From Sepiola atlantica (lineage: Eukaryota > Mollusca > Cephalopoda > Sepiida > Sepiolidae), in NCBI GenBank assembly GCA_963556195.1, contig OY744531.1, positions 47,839,200 to 47,903,199 on the forward strand: a DNA stretch of 64,000 bases. Direction: 5' to 3'. The notes under the pieces were generated by a model. That model had not been told where the DNA came from. It did not search any database and saw only the letters and a list, made by a program, of their open reading frames with translations. The translations under genes were made by a program, and so were the position numbers. Numbering within the stretch: position 1 is the first letter of the stretch; each line of letters begins with the position of its first letter. This document shows positions 1-11,300 of this stretch, piece by piece.

Positions 1-720
1 GATTACTAAGAAGGTGTAATCTATTATGCCTACAGTTAATTGATGTTTCTTGTTTGTTGTTTAGAAGTTTGCCCCTATCACTTAATTAAATTATTTCAAG
101 GTTTTCTGTTAGGCAAAGGTAACAAGGTGAGTTTAGGGAACCACAGGTGCTAGTTTTTCTGATTGTGTTCCAGGTTACTGTTGGTGATTGGTTATTGTTG
201 TATAGTTCCCAGTAATATATAGAAAGTGAGGTTCTTTTTTTATATGTAGGGTTATTAAAAGTACACTTACTGCCAGTATATCTTTCCTTGAAGGTATTAC
301 CAAGCATACCTATGTAGAATTTTTTCAGGGTTGGGGTGTTTTTAGTAGAGACTGTTGCTTGATATACTGATTGGGTTATTTGGCAATTTTGTTGTAATGG
401 GCATTCTGTTTTGTTTGTGCAGTTACATGCCTCTGTTATTTGTTTTTTTCATTGCGGTAGTTTTTTCATTTAGAATTTTATTGTTATGTTTTTTATTATT
501 TTTTTCTAAATTTTCGCCACAGCTATAGCTTAATTTGAGGGTGTTTTTATTAAAAATGTTATGCAGTATATTGTTGGGAGGGAAGTATAGATAAATAACG
601 TCTAAGAAAATGTTTACCGAGTTTGGTTTTAACCATGTTATTATATGGGGGTGTGAACCAAATAATTTTTCTACCTCTATTTATGCTTCTGTTGTTGGGA
701 GGTGTTGGTTTGGTGAATTT
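1..720. other. AT-rich stretch with no gene seen
   Basis: T-rich sequence on the plus strand with frequent stops in all frames. No recognisable protein, RNA or element terminus was found. Confidence 0.5.
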
Positions 721-737
721 TATTTTGGGTGTTTTTG

Positions 738-740
<3 letters not shown>

Positions 741-783
<43 letters not shown>
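741..783. repeat. (CA)n microsatellite
   Basis: An uninterrupted CA dinucleotide run of about 42 bp that passes into TA. Apparent Thr-His or Val-Cys repeat peptides here are simply the translated repeat. Confidence 0.95.
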
Positions 784-788
<5 letters not shown>

Positions 789-819
789 TTTTTTTATATT
801 TATGTATATAACTGTTTTT

Positions 820-1310
820 ACATTTTAAATTCTAATTTAAAATTTCTAATGTGGAGTACCCCATATCCCCATTTTTACTTCTTTTGCCTTTTATATTTTA
901 TTTTTATTTTTACACACTTTTGTTATCCTTTATTTTATCCTACAGTGTATTTATTTCATCTTTATTTTTCTTTATTTATTTTTCTTTATTTTTTCATCAT
1001 TTTTCTTAATTTTTCTTTATTTTTCTTCATTATTTTTCTATATTTATTTTTCTTCATTATTCTTTTTCATCTTTCTTTATTCGTCCCCCTTTTATTATTA
1101 GTACCTTACTTTTTTATGATTAGTACCCTTATGACCTCATGAATTTATAAATGGTGTGACTACAATTTATTTAATTATAAGTTTTATTTTTAATGATTTA
1201 TTATTTAATATTTTTAGTAATATATTATCACTTTAACATATTATTTCAATATAATTTTTAACTTAATATAAATTAATTTTTATTTTTAACGTTATCTCCA
1301 TTTTCTTTCG
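820..1310. repeat. T-rich low-complexity tract
   Basis: Many degenerate copies of 'tttttctt' and 'tttattttt' make a pyrimidine-biased tract. The apparent Phe-rich reading frame across it is a composition artefact. Confidence 0.6.
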
Positions 1311-1349
1311 AAAACATATATAGCGTCTCTATTAGTTAAATTTGAATTA

Positions 1350-1575
1350 TTTCCATAACGGGCTACGTAATTCCACGCACATGACAATTTAAACCTGCTA
1401 GGTTCCCATCTGTCCAACAGTTAACGTTATTCCTATTTAATTTCTTGCTTTTTCGATGTACAGCTTCGCTGTTGTTTTGATCTGAAACTTTTCAATAACT
1501 GACCACGTATATTCCACGCACGTGACAATTTTAAATCTGAAAGTGTTCCATCTTTCCAACGGGCAATATTTTGAA
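1350..1575 (+). repeat. Imperfect direct repeat pair, about 80 bp each
   Basis: Two diverged copies of one segment lie at about 1350-1430 and 1495-1572. Both contain 'attccacgcac.tgacaatt' followed by a 'ttccatct..ccaac' core. They precede the segment 'ccttggtccggatgttgttg', which runs through a short spacer into a TA array, so this looks like the 3' part of an unidentified dispersed element. No coding capacity is recognisable. Confidence 0.45.
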
Positions 1576-1691
1576 ATTCCTGGCGGTTGTTCTCACTCAT
1601 TAAGCTATACGACTCCGCTGATGAAGGTCCGATTTTCTCAGATCTGAAACCTTGGTCCGGATGTTGTTGTAACACTTTATTTAATATATAT

Positions 1692-1696
<5 letters not shown>

Positions 1697-1737
<41 letters not shown>
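1697..1737. repeat. (TA)n microsatellite
   Basis: Pure TA run of about 40 bp that follows the repeat-like sequence ending near 1690. Confidence 0.95.
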
Positions 1738-1740
<3 letters not shown>

Positions 1741-2072
1741 AATAATAACTACGAACGTATACGTTTCATCATTGCGAAATCATCAGTGTAGAGGTAACCA
1801 TTCAAGCTGGTCGCACGATTCTAACCCTGGAACTAGAGTTGTTAGTTTCTAATTCCAAATCCGACGGTTTAAATGATGAGACAATCATGAATAGTCATAC
1901 AAAAGGCATGCGAAATAGACTTATTTATGTCAGCCAGAGGGAATTATTATAAGCAGTTTTCAGAAAGTATTCTATATTAAGGGGGGTTACATTATAGCCA
2001 AGCTTAACGGCTGTCTCATCTCGCATTAAAGGGTCAATCAAAACGGAATCTACACATACTCACACGCACCCC

Positions 2073-2074
<2 letters not shown>

Positions 2075-2130
<56 letters not shown>
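2075..2130. repeat. (TA)n microsatellite
   Basis: Pure TA run of about 55 bp bounded by 'ccccctca' on the left and 'tgaggtgagtgg' on the right. Confidence 0.95.
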
Positions 2131-2132
<2 letters not shown>

Positions 2133-2469
2133 GTGAGTGGTGTGCCTGTGTGGGTCTGTGTGTTTTCAGGTAGACACGATTTTAATTCTACAAAATGTAA
2201 CCAATAAAAAGAGGAAAAAGGATAACACAGACCAGCTATACGAACAGAATCACATGGTATACGCCATAGGGAAAGAGTTGATATGTAGCCTCCTTATTTT
2301 ATTGGACTTTTATTCATGATTGTTTTTACGGGATGTATATCCGGTCATGAATAAACACCCCATAATATAACGAGACGAAATATCGATCTTTCGCATGCCG
2401 TTTATATGTTGCGATTTCTGATTCTATATTTGTTCTTTCTGAATCCGTTATTCCTCATTATTTATCAAA

Positions 2470-2496
2470 TACACACACCCACACCCACACACACAG

Positions 2497-2572
<76 letters not shown>
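2470..2572. repeat. Compound (CA)n(TA)n microsatellite
   Basis: A CA tract with a few variant units passes directly into a TA tract of about 50 bp. Confidence 0.95.
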
Positions 2573-2576
<4 letters not shown>

Positions 2577-2744
2577 ACATTTAAACTAAACAGAATATAA
2601 ATTAGATAGCATCAAATGTGTTTAATGCATACCTAATTCTTGTTAGACATAGGCACGCAAATGGAAAAAAAGGTTTTAAGAGTAAACATTCAGAAATCAA
2701 GTCTGAACTCAAATATTTGTAATATATATATATATATATGTTTT

Positions 2745-3490
2745 CCATACACTGGGAATGATCTCGTTTCTAAATGCTTGTTTTTTGTTGTATTTTATTT
2801 CTGTTAAACGGTAATACTGAGATGAACGCGCGAATGTTGTAATTAAAACGTAGACTTTATCTTTGACATCCAAGAGAACAAATTCACGCGAACCGAGTGT
2901 ACGTTAAGAAATGAGCGTTTTCCAAAGCGTGTTACGATGAATACAGCTGTTTATGTTTAAGAACAACGCAAGGTAGATATTTACCGACAGATGATGATGA
3001 TAATAATGCTTTCATAAAACGAAGATAGTAAAACCTTTAGTGTCTGCTATGACCGGGAATGATGGTGTGTTTGATATTGTGGTTTGACTAAGTAGAATGT
3101 TGTTAATTACCAGTAATTAATAATAAATCATTTATTCCCAAAATGCATAGTTATTCATTATATTATATATCTAGTTAAGGCAGAGAAATATATGGAGAGA
3201 TATAACTATAGAGAGACTACTACTGTGTTTTGTTTAGAACTCACATTCAAACACGTGGGTTTCACTTCGCTTCCAAACGAATTGTCACTTCCCTAGCATG
3301 TAAACTGATCCTTCCAGTTTCTCGGTTTGTTTTTTACGTATTCTAATGCGTATCACAGTTGAACCGTTTAACTTAATTACAACTTAAATTCTGTCTACAT
3401 CCTACTCTTGTATAAGGCGAGCATGTTGTCAGGAATTCTGAGAAACAACAAGCAACATTGTCACAAATAACATAGTATCAACGTAATTCA
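2745..3490. other. No gene seen
   Basis: AT-rich sequence with no recognisable coding or element signature on either strand. Confidence 0.45.
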
Positions 3491-3498
3491 CGTTAGCT

Positions 3499-3745
3499 GG
3501 ATTTGGTTTGGTTTGGTTTGGTTTGGTTTGGTTTAGTTTGGTATGGTTTAGTTTGGTGTGGTTAAGTTTTGTTTGGTTTAGTTTGGTTTAGTTTATTTTG
3601 GTTTAGTTTGGTGTTGGTTTGGTTTAGTTTGGTTTAGTTTGGTGTGGTTTTGTTTGGTGTGGTTTAGTTTTGTTTGGTTTAGTTTGGTTTAGTTTATTTT
3701 GGTTTAGTTTGGGGTGATTTAGTTTGGTTTGGTTTACTTTGGTGG
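3499..3745 (+). repeat. GGTTT/TTTAG pentamer minisatellite
   Basis: About 245 bp built from five-base units of the type ggttt, with frequent ttagt and ttggt variants, in one orientation. It starts as a clean ggttt run and becomes more degenerate to the right. The G-rich strand is the plus strand. It does not match the common metazoan telomere unit TTAGGG. Confidence 0.85.
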
Positions 3746-3759
3746 TTATCACTTACAGC

Positions 3760-4280
3760 ATATACACTCTTCTTGAGTGATTTAAATCCGAAATCAGTAA
3801 TTTTAGCTAAGTGTGTTTACTTCGATGTTTTAATATCTTCAAATATTTAAAAGCCGACTTACAAAATATTCGTTCCAGAACGTGTATTATCATTATTTTA
3901 AAAAAAATATGTTGGAGGGGTTAGGATACGGTGTTGATGGCATACCATTGTAAATTGTAAAGTTTACAAAAAATAAATAATGTGCCCACGTTACAAATTG
4001 TGATGCCTAAACTATGCATGCCATAATTTATAATAATAAGTTTATTAGTTTAGAAGTATATTCCGTATATACATATTATTGACGATGATGTGCGAATGTA
4101 CAGGTTCAGTTAACATAGTATTACATAATATAACCCACACTTTTATGTAGAGCAATTCTTTTGTCTATTGACGCTTTCGAATCTCACGTATTTTAAAAGT
4201 GTGTAGGTGTAGGTTTTGGGCACAACTCCTAAATTGTAATACTTACCAAACTGTATATATATAGAGAGAGATTATTCTGT
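3760..4280. other. No gene seen
   Basis: AT-rich sequence. One phrase ('aataaataatgtgcccacgt') at about 3970 recurs at about 6597, hinting at a dispersed repeat; nothing else is identifiable. Confidence 0.4.

Positions 4281-4283
<3 letters not shown>

Positions 4284-4340
<57 letters not shown>
4284..4340. repeat. (TA)n microsatellite
   Basis: Pure TA run of about 56 bp. Confidence 0.95.
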
Positions 4341-4341
<1 letters not shown>

Positions 4342-4344
4342 AAA

Positions 4345-5480
4345 TAAATGGTCTGCAGATAATATATGAATATGACTTTACCCCGTAGATAGAACTCTTA
4401 CATATAATATCAAGCCATGTAAGAGTGGCAACTAACAGGGTGATTATACACAATACAAACCATGTGAATCGGATATTTTCTAACGGGTGTATATAAATGG
4501 TATACACTGGACTGGACTTGAGTAAACAGTTTTGGTAGTTGATAGAGTTAGGAAGTAAGGTAGGCAGAATAAGTAAGACATTTGAAAAGAAAAAAAAACG
4601 ATAGAAATGGAATATCGGGGTGGCAAAAGTAAAGTAAATTCGTATAAATCAACATAGTACGACGTTTTGACGGGCAGTATTCTATTGTTGAAATCGGCTT
4701 CCCAAATTCTTTCTAGAATCAAATATTTACATCAAAGACCACGTGAAGGTTTCTAACATCTGTGAGTGTAACTGATGACATGGAACTGACTGGATACGAA
4801 CTTAGCACGTTGCAGTCGTAAATCCGGGTCATAATCCACTTTATTACCCTAATGTGTTTTCTAGTTTGTGGAAGTGGGTGTTTTTTGAACACCTTGCCCA
4901 AGAGTTTCCAAAATGGCCATGCCTGTGATTATTGTAAGCTAGGACCCGTGAATTTAATGATATGCCGTAAAACCGGCAAACAAACGTTACTCTCAATGCG
5001 AAATGCAGGAATATCGATTTGTTCACATCGACAATTTGTATTGCGACCGTGAGGCGCCCGAAAACGGCGTATGTAAACAGATCATGAAGATGGGAACCCG
5101 ACGCTCCTGATCGTTGATTTGCTTGGACGGGGGTTATTATCTGAGCTGAATAATATCATCCCGACGTTGCGTTTGACTCGCCATGTGTTAGAAAGTGATT
5201 TACGTTATCAATCTATGCTTGTAATTGGGAGGATCTGGAAAATGTTCTTCCCCTCCTCGAGTTAAAGTCACGAGGGACCGTGCTTAATAGAGACATACTA
5301 TATGGGTAATATATATGTGTCTTGCCTGATCGCAATAACTACGTGACTTGGCCAAGTGCTGCTTGCTATCGAGCTATTTGCAATTATTCGGATTTGTTCC
5401 GAATGAAATATCATTTTGGCTTCAGAGTGAAAGTAACACGCGATCGAAGTAAAACTAATGAACACATGAATTATTGAGTC
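4345..5480. other. No gene seen
   Basis: Short open frames of 60-80 codons occur on both strands, but none carries a recognisable motif and they overlap in several frames. I treat them as chance openings. Confidence 0.4.
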
Positions 5481-5569
5481 TTTGTGGTATTTCTTTTTTT
5501 AATTCTTATTTTGTGGCTATGTTTTTACTTCATTGGTTTATTTTTTTCCCGACGTAAGGTAATAATCCT

Positions 5570-5801
5570 GTGTCTGGAAACCAGACACCGTAGTCTTGGA
5601 AGTTGGAAGGCTTGTAACGCCATTTCTGTTAATATCCTTGGTATATCTAACGAAAACGGAACTTTAATCGATGAGTTTCTTTTCTTTCATAGAACATGCC
5701 ATATGTGGAACAAAATATTACAAGTCTGCTTCCCAGCCGAATACAACATAATCGTTTTCAAGTCTAATGTAAACAAATACTTGATGAGTCACCTTCTTTG
5801 A
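5570..5801 (+). pseudogene. LINE ORF2 C-terminal fragment (jockey/CR1-like)
   Basis: The open frame ending at the stop at 5799-5801 reads, in its last ~45 residues, as a terminal tail typical of jockey/CR1-type LINE ORF2 proteins: an F-F-x-R-T-C-x-x-W-N block, then C-F-P-A-x-Y-(N), then F-K-S-N-V-N-K-Y-L. Family members usually show R-T-x-x-x-W-N-x-L-P followed by F-P-x-x-Y/F-x-L-x-x-F-K-x-x-V/I, so the match is good. No reverse transcriptase is visible upstream, so this is a 5'-truncated copy, as expected from incomplete reverse transcription. The first ~30 codons of the open frame (from 5484) are hydrophobic and probably unrelated. Clade assignment is inference. Confidence 0.55.
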
Positions 5802-6089
5802 AAACCAAGCCCTGTTAAGCAAACCTCTGCACATCCCACCCAATGTGTCTATTCCTCCTTTCGCAGCAATCATCGTTTAACTGGAAATCTGTTACCCCTT
5901 ATCCTCAAGTTACTCGTCTTTTTTATAACAGCTCTCGTAAACTTTATTTAAGAAAAAAAGAACAGTAGAAATTCACTTGAGGCAAACATTTTAGAGTTGT
6001 ATTTGTTCTTGGCCGAGTACATGCATACACATATAATAAATCCAAGCCACTCCCTATGAGAGGTGGAGGCAACTACCTAAAAACAATCT

Positions 6090-6141
6090 CTATCTATCTC
6101 TCTTTCTCTCTCTCTCTCTGTCTCTCTCTCTCTCTTTCTCT
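6090..6141. repeat. (CT)n microsatellite
   Basis: CT-rich run of about 50 bp with a few interruptions. Confidence 0.9.
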
Positions 6142-6144
6142 GCA

Positions 6145-6840
6145 GATTCAGTGAAAAGAGAGCGATCTGATCTGCTCATTTGCCACGTCACCATAGTAGC
6201 ATATCTACCAGAATACGTAGTTCCTACTAACCTTCTCATGGAAATTCCACTTTACTTAATTGTAACCTTGTATGGAAATTCTCTATTTTTACCCTTTTTA
6301 TAACGCCAGCATATAAATAGTATTACACAATCTGTGATTGTGTAAGTTCTGTTTAAACAATACTTTTCGTAGGATCAGCGATAGTAAACAACATTACGTA
6401 GAAGTGTGACAGTTTGGGAAAACAAAGTGCTCTACATTCATAATTTCGAATGGCAATAACATAATTTATTAAGAAAAATACTAGTAAAATATCCTAGTCA
6501 GAACGGGTAGAAGAAATAAATGTTTAATTAGTTATACATTTTAATTCGTTTTCTTTATGTGTTAAGTATAGTACGGTTTTATACGTTTACATAAAAAATA
6601 AATAATGTGCCCACGTTACTCACCCTGTGCCTGGAATACATACGAAAATCATTTTCTCTATTATTTTTTGTATCTAATTAATTTTAAATGCATTTAAAAA
6701 GATGGTGAATGTTTAGCAATGCGCACTCCCTGAATGGTAAAATTTCCAGAAATTGTTTTTGACCCATATTCCTCACACTGTTACCGAGTATATACATTCA
6801 AAAATCCCTAATCCAGCGTTCGTTTTTTATGAGATTACGT
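6145..6840. other. No gene seen
   Basis: AT-rich sequence without recognisable features, apart from a short phrase at about 6597 also present near 3970. Confidence 0.4.

Positions 6841-6841
<1 letters not shown>

Positions 6842-6895
<54 letters not shown>
6842..6895. repeat. (TA)n microsatellite, at the 3' side of the 5S-like SINE
   Basis: Pure TA run. On the minus strand it directly follows the body of the 5S-derived element, so it may be that element's tail. Confidence 0.95.
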
Positions 6896-6897
<2 letters not shown>

Positions 6898-6898
<1 letters not shown>

Positions 6899-7140
6899 AG
6901 ATTCTCCCTGTCGATTTCGACGTATTAGTGCCCCGCCACGAGCTGCCCGCGCGTGAAATTGTAATTGCAAGGGTTGCGCAATCCAAACAACACCTCTCTG
7001 GAGTCGGCACTGCTTGATGCCGATGACAAGTAGTTCTAGACGCCTGGAAACAATGCCGAGATAAGCAAAGAGCACATACAGCACATGGTATTCCCAAATG
7101 GTCACCCATTCAGTATTGGCTAGGCTCGACGTAGCTTAAC

Positions 7141-7144
<4 letters not shown>
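6898..7144 (-). repeat. 5S rRNA-derived SINE-like element (SINE3 type)
   Basis: On the minus strand the first ~70 bases (7144 down to about 7074) match the 3' part of eukaryotic 5S rRNA: 'gaagttaagc', a 'tacgtcgagcc' block, then 'aatgggtgacc', 'tgggaataccatgtgctgta'. These cover the 5S internal promoter: an A-box-like segment, an intermediate element and a C-box-like segment. The first ~45 nt of 5S are missing; a TA array stands there instead. About 175 bp of unrelated, relatively GC-rich body follows and runs into a second TA array. A 5S head plus foreign body plus simple tail is the SINE3 architecture. A lone 5S pseudogene would not explain the body. Only the 5S part is recognised; the body is unassigned. 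Confidence 0.7.
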
Positions 7145-7228
<84 letters not shown>

Positions 7229-7229
7229 T
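7145..7229. repeat. Compound (TA)n(GA)n microsatellite
   Basis: A TA run of about 54 bp followed by a GA run of about 30 bp, adjoining the truncated 5S-like head. Confidence 0.95.
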
Positions 7230-7498
7230 GACGAGATCTCCCTTCCCCGGTGCTATGGATTTCGCTTTAGCATAGGAATTAACAAAATGCCTCTATAATA
7301 TACTATATACTCCTCATCGTGTACGGACTCTCTTGGAGAGTATCCCTTGTCTCTTGAGGCAAAAAAATTCGACGGAAGGATCAAAACAAAATTGAATTAT
7401 TTCCCCATAGTTTCGTACGTATTATTAATAGGGGTGGGACGTAATGGGTAAAAATTTCAGATACATGCGAGTAGTATTTTTTTGCGCCCATTTATACA

Positions 7499-7779
7499 TA
7501 AATAACACTAAACAATCAAATATTTTGAGAATTTTGCAAAATTCAGAAGGTGCAGGCCAAAAATAGCCGCTAGAGCTCCACGGGACGCAAAATCCATCAT
7601 TTTTCGGTGACAAAGTGGTTTCATGCGACATTGCAGGTCCTAAAACATCCTCAAAAGCTATGAATTGATATAGATAGTTAAATCTGATATGGTACTTTAA
7701 TTTAGCCCCATATGACGCCGTAAAAGGGGTTTAATGAACTGCAAAATTTTGAAAATGTTTGATTGTTTTGTGTTATTTA
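7499..7779. mobile_element. Short inverted-repeat element (MITE-like)
   Basis: Arms of about 40 bp at 7499-7538 and 7740-7779 are inverted copies, both reading 'taaataacac.aaacaatc' inward, with about five mismatches. The 200-bp interior has no recognisable transposase. No convincing target-site duplication was found. A small non-autonomous DNA transposon or fold-back element fits; a chance AT-rich hairpin is less likely given the arm length. Confidence 0.45.
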
Positions 7780-7789
7780 TTTTTATTCT

Positions 7790-8180
7790 GAATATATAAA
7801 TTCATTTTTTACAGTTATACAAGATTATATTTCATGAGTTACAAAATTATAATTTCAACATTTACATTATTATATTGTCCAACTACATTATCTGGATGTA
7901 TAAGACCACATTTCCATTTAATGATAATCTTTTCGTAGAACATATTAGTCTTATTTTAAAACGATTTTCGGAATATGTTAAAAATAGTTCGAATTTATAT
8001 GATTAACATTTTCCGGATTTATAATATAATCATTTCCACATTTTTAATACTATATTTTAAAACTTCCGAACATTATATTTTCTGAATTCATAATCCGGAT
8101 TTTAAAATCAATTTTCACGAAGGTATATTACATTGTTCGGGTGTATTAGAACATTGTCTGATGTATACAAACTCCGTTTC
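7790..8180. repeat. Degenerate AT-rich repeats
   Basis: Several loosely similar segments of the type 'cattatattgtccggatgtataa' with variable spacing suggest an old decayed tandem repeat. There is no coding signal. Confidence 0.35.
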
Positions 8181-8199
8181 ACGATTTGTAAGGAAATCA

Positions 8200-9725
8200 T
8201 TTGATTATTTATCAGAGCCTATGTACCCGTTATTGAATTTGTATGTTGATTCCAAATATTGTTTATTGTGTTTAACTACATATGCAAAATTGCAACAGGG
8301 TATATATAAAACAAGATCTACATAACGCATTTATAAAGTTATAATTTACACTTTCGTTTTAGACTTAAATAATCCAGTCATGCCATATTGTGTCATGCAA
8401 ATTATTTCTAATTTAAACAACTGTCACTAGTAACCAATATAACATTGTGTTAGACTGGACAAGTCCGAGCATGTCAACTGGTTATATTATTGTTTAACAA
8501 ACATACAAATTATCAGTCAGAAAAAGACTACAGATCATATAACTACTATACAAGTAGTTTGTCGTATTCTGTGTGTATTATTTCTGTCTATCTCTGTAGC
8601 CACGAATAAAGATGTGTTTTTTATTCTTGTATATTCTACAAAAATATGGCTGTTTGACGTTAAACTAGATGTTATTTACTTGATTACTTTCTAAACCGGT
8701 ATCTGCTTTTATATTATCTTTGTATGAGGTGAGTAGTCTAAACGCCCCTATGTCCCAGGAGCTTACATTACAATTGTACATGGACTCGCTAAAATATAGG
8801 AAATAATCCTTACACATCAGGTCTCAAAGAAGTCATCTGGATCAGAGTGGTCAAATTTTAGCAACGTAAATTTATAGAACTTGGTACGTACGGTCTGGTG
8901 TCGTATAGTTGTAATATTAGTAATACGTATTTCCACGAGGTTACGTCGGTACGAGCAGCAAATATAGCCTCTTTGTAATTAAAATTTTAAAAATTGAAGA
9001 GTAAATAAAGCAGGAATATTACATGAGTGCAATGGAACTGAAACTGTTCGAACGCCCGTAATTTGAAACCCCCCCCCCCCCAGAAAATAGAAAGCACACA
9101 GAAATGAAATATTTGTGAATAGTCAAAGAGGAGAGAAGACCAGAGAGATAAAGCACCACCAGACCTCCACTGGATAGCTGTGTGCAGTACCCGTACGTGA
9201 GGCTGTCTTATCGCCATTCGATTTAAATAAAAGGCGAAGTCAGTAGTCAGCGAAGAAAGCAATGGTAAACGGAAACAATTTACAACGGTTATTGAAATAG
9301 GCAAACAATTCTGGACCTTTAAGACTCACGTGAGAAGTCATATTGAGCAAACTCGCACGTGCATGTTATGAACCTATTAAATATAAAACTATATAAATCT
9401 CTTTCATCCTGTAAATGTATATATCTTGGTCGTTTGACACATGTTAACTATTCTATTCGTGTATAGTAGATTTGTTTACGAGCAGAGTTGAGAAATGTTT
9501 CATACATAACCCCTGTTGAGTTCAGACATTTTTCTTTTTCTCAAGGAAATAAAATAATACTGTTTTCAAGATGGCGTCTTATACTGTTTCGCTTTCATTT
9601 CATTCAGTGTGAAATGAACTTCAAGCGATATAGATAATTGATAGCCAAAACGATGATACAATCAATAAAAATAATTAAGTTATTTGGTAATCATTTTCAA
9701 TAATTGTTTTTCTTTTTCCTTGTAG
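8200..9725. other. No gene seen
   Basis: AT-rich sequence with a C homopolymer at about 9069-9080. One 105-codon minus-strand frame (8987-9304) has no motif I recognise and crosses that homopolymer, so I do not call it. Confidence 0.4.
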
Positions 9726-9728
9726 CAT

Positions 9729-9729
<1 letters not shown>

Positions 9730-9760
<31 letters not shown>

Positions 9761-9784
9761 TATATATATAGTTATACATATATG

Positions 9785-9865
<81 letters not shown>

Positions 9866-9866
9866 G
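9730..9866. repeat. TA-rich microsatellite cluster
   Basis: Several TA runs broken by 'gtta', 'gtat' and 'catat' units. On the minus strand it immediately follows the 3' end of the RTE-like LINE copy. Confidence 0.9.
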
Positions 9867-11300
9867 GTGATTGCTACTTCTTTACAGACGAAGACCATCT
9901 CTACAAGATTTCAATGCCCGGTTGTGCTTACTCTACAGATTTGACATACGAGACGAGTGGATTTCGAGTGTTCATAGTACTGGTCTACTCTTTTTTAACA
10001 CTCACATAGTTAGTTCATGCCACTGTATCTCATGTGGCTCACTCGCCAAGCGTCCGACATGTTCTACAACATAAAGCACACACACACACACACACACAGT
10101 CGGACTGGGTCTAGGACATTCGATAATAACTGCGTTTGCAAACACGTTTCAAGATGTCATATTTTAGTCGCCTTAAATCTTACGCAGACATCATAAATAC
10201 ACTTTCGCTAAGCCAATCGTTCGAAGGCTATCCCTTCCCAGTACTTTACCATTCATGCTAAGTGTTTTCATGTTGATCACGTATATATAACGTCTATTTG
10301 ATTTATTTTGGACGCTGAATGTCCCTATATAACAATTGTGTAAATAGCCTTCATCTTCCATTCTAACCAGGTGTTCAGCCCATCGCATCTAGATAGGTAT
10401 TACGTGCACTTCTATACCCGACACACCAGCTTGATGTAGAATATTAGTGTTATGTGTGAGCTATTCACAGCTAATGCTTTGGATTCTCATCCGGCCTTTG
10501 ATATGTCGTCGGTAGATTGTCGATGTGATCCGAAAAATACAAGAACATAAATACGATGCTTGATTCGTAAACACCTCGTAAACTTATTTATGGCAATATC
10601 ATTGTCTGACCATAAATGTTTTTTCAAGCCTATCACAGGCTTTTCTAGTCTTTTCGATCATAAGAAATATTTCGGAATCGCGAGATCTATCAAGGGATAA
10701 AATGTTGCTAACCTATACAAATGAGTAAACTATACTGAACGTGACCCCCATTGATGAATATACTTGATTCGACATTAATGGTTAAAATTACATTAGCTTT
10801 CGTCAAGTTTATAGGGATTTCGAACGTACTACAAATTCGGGATAAATAATCCATTATTCAATTAAATCGAGCTGACGGTTCGTAAGAGTATGCAAACGTC
10901 AAGATTACAGCCCCGAAATATATATGAAAGAGGTATTGAAAAAAAATACATAGAACTACGTCGGTTCAAGAATATAACTTTTTAAACACCTTTTTCGATG
11001 ACTATTGGTTCAGAGAGTTCATCTTCGAAATGGAAGCGTGCTTTCATGTCACGATTAGGTTGTCGAGCGTCGTGCTGACCTCTGGTGAGCATCTAACTTT
11101 ACCGATGGTTGTCTATAATGCTGCTAAATTCATAGTTTCAAAAGCTTTTGTCAGATCAACAAAAACACTGATAGAGTCCTCCTCGTTATTCGATGCATTT
11201 TACTTAAAGTTATTAGGCAGAAAAACATCATATCCATCGAATCACAAACGGATCTAGAGCTGCTCTGACATCACCGGATAACCGATAGGCGTAATATAAG
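9867..11300 (-). pseudogene. Decayed RTE-like LINE (RT to zinc-finger tail)
   Basis: On the minus strand, 11160-11131 reads V-D-L-T-K-A-F-E-T-M, the RT motif-A block of RTE-type LINEs (usually V-D-L-T-K-A-F-D-T-V); the last Asp of that block is replaced by Glu. Further on, 10388-10355 gives R-W-A-E-H-L-V-R-M-E-D, matching the R-W-A-G-H-V-x-R-M block downstream of the RT domain. Near 10170-10130 a stretch reads R-F-K-A-T-K-I-stop-H-L-E-T-C, corresponding to the usual R-F-E-A-A-K-x-x-H-L-E. The end of the copy meets a TA array. Several frameshifts and stops break the frame, and most of the RT core between the two blocks, including the catalytic Y-x-D-D box, is unreadable or lost. This is a dead copy; RTE membership is fairly secure from the combination and order of motifs. 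Confidence 0.7.
10077..10099. repeat. (CA)n microsatellite inside the LINE tail
   Basis: A CA run of about 22 bp lies within the C-terminal region of the decayed RTE-like copy. Confidence 0.85.

Noticed and set aside
3499..3745. Interstitial telomere
   Set aside because: The unit is a ggttt/ttagt pentamer mixture, not TTAGGG or its known animal variants.
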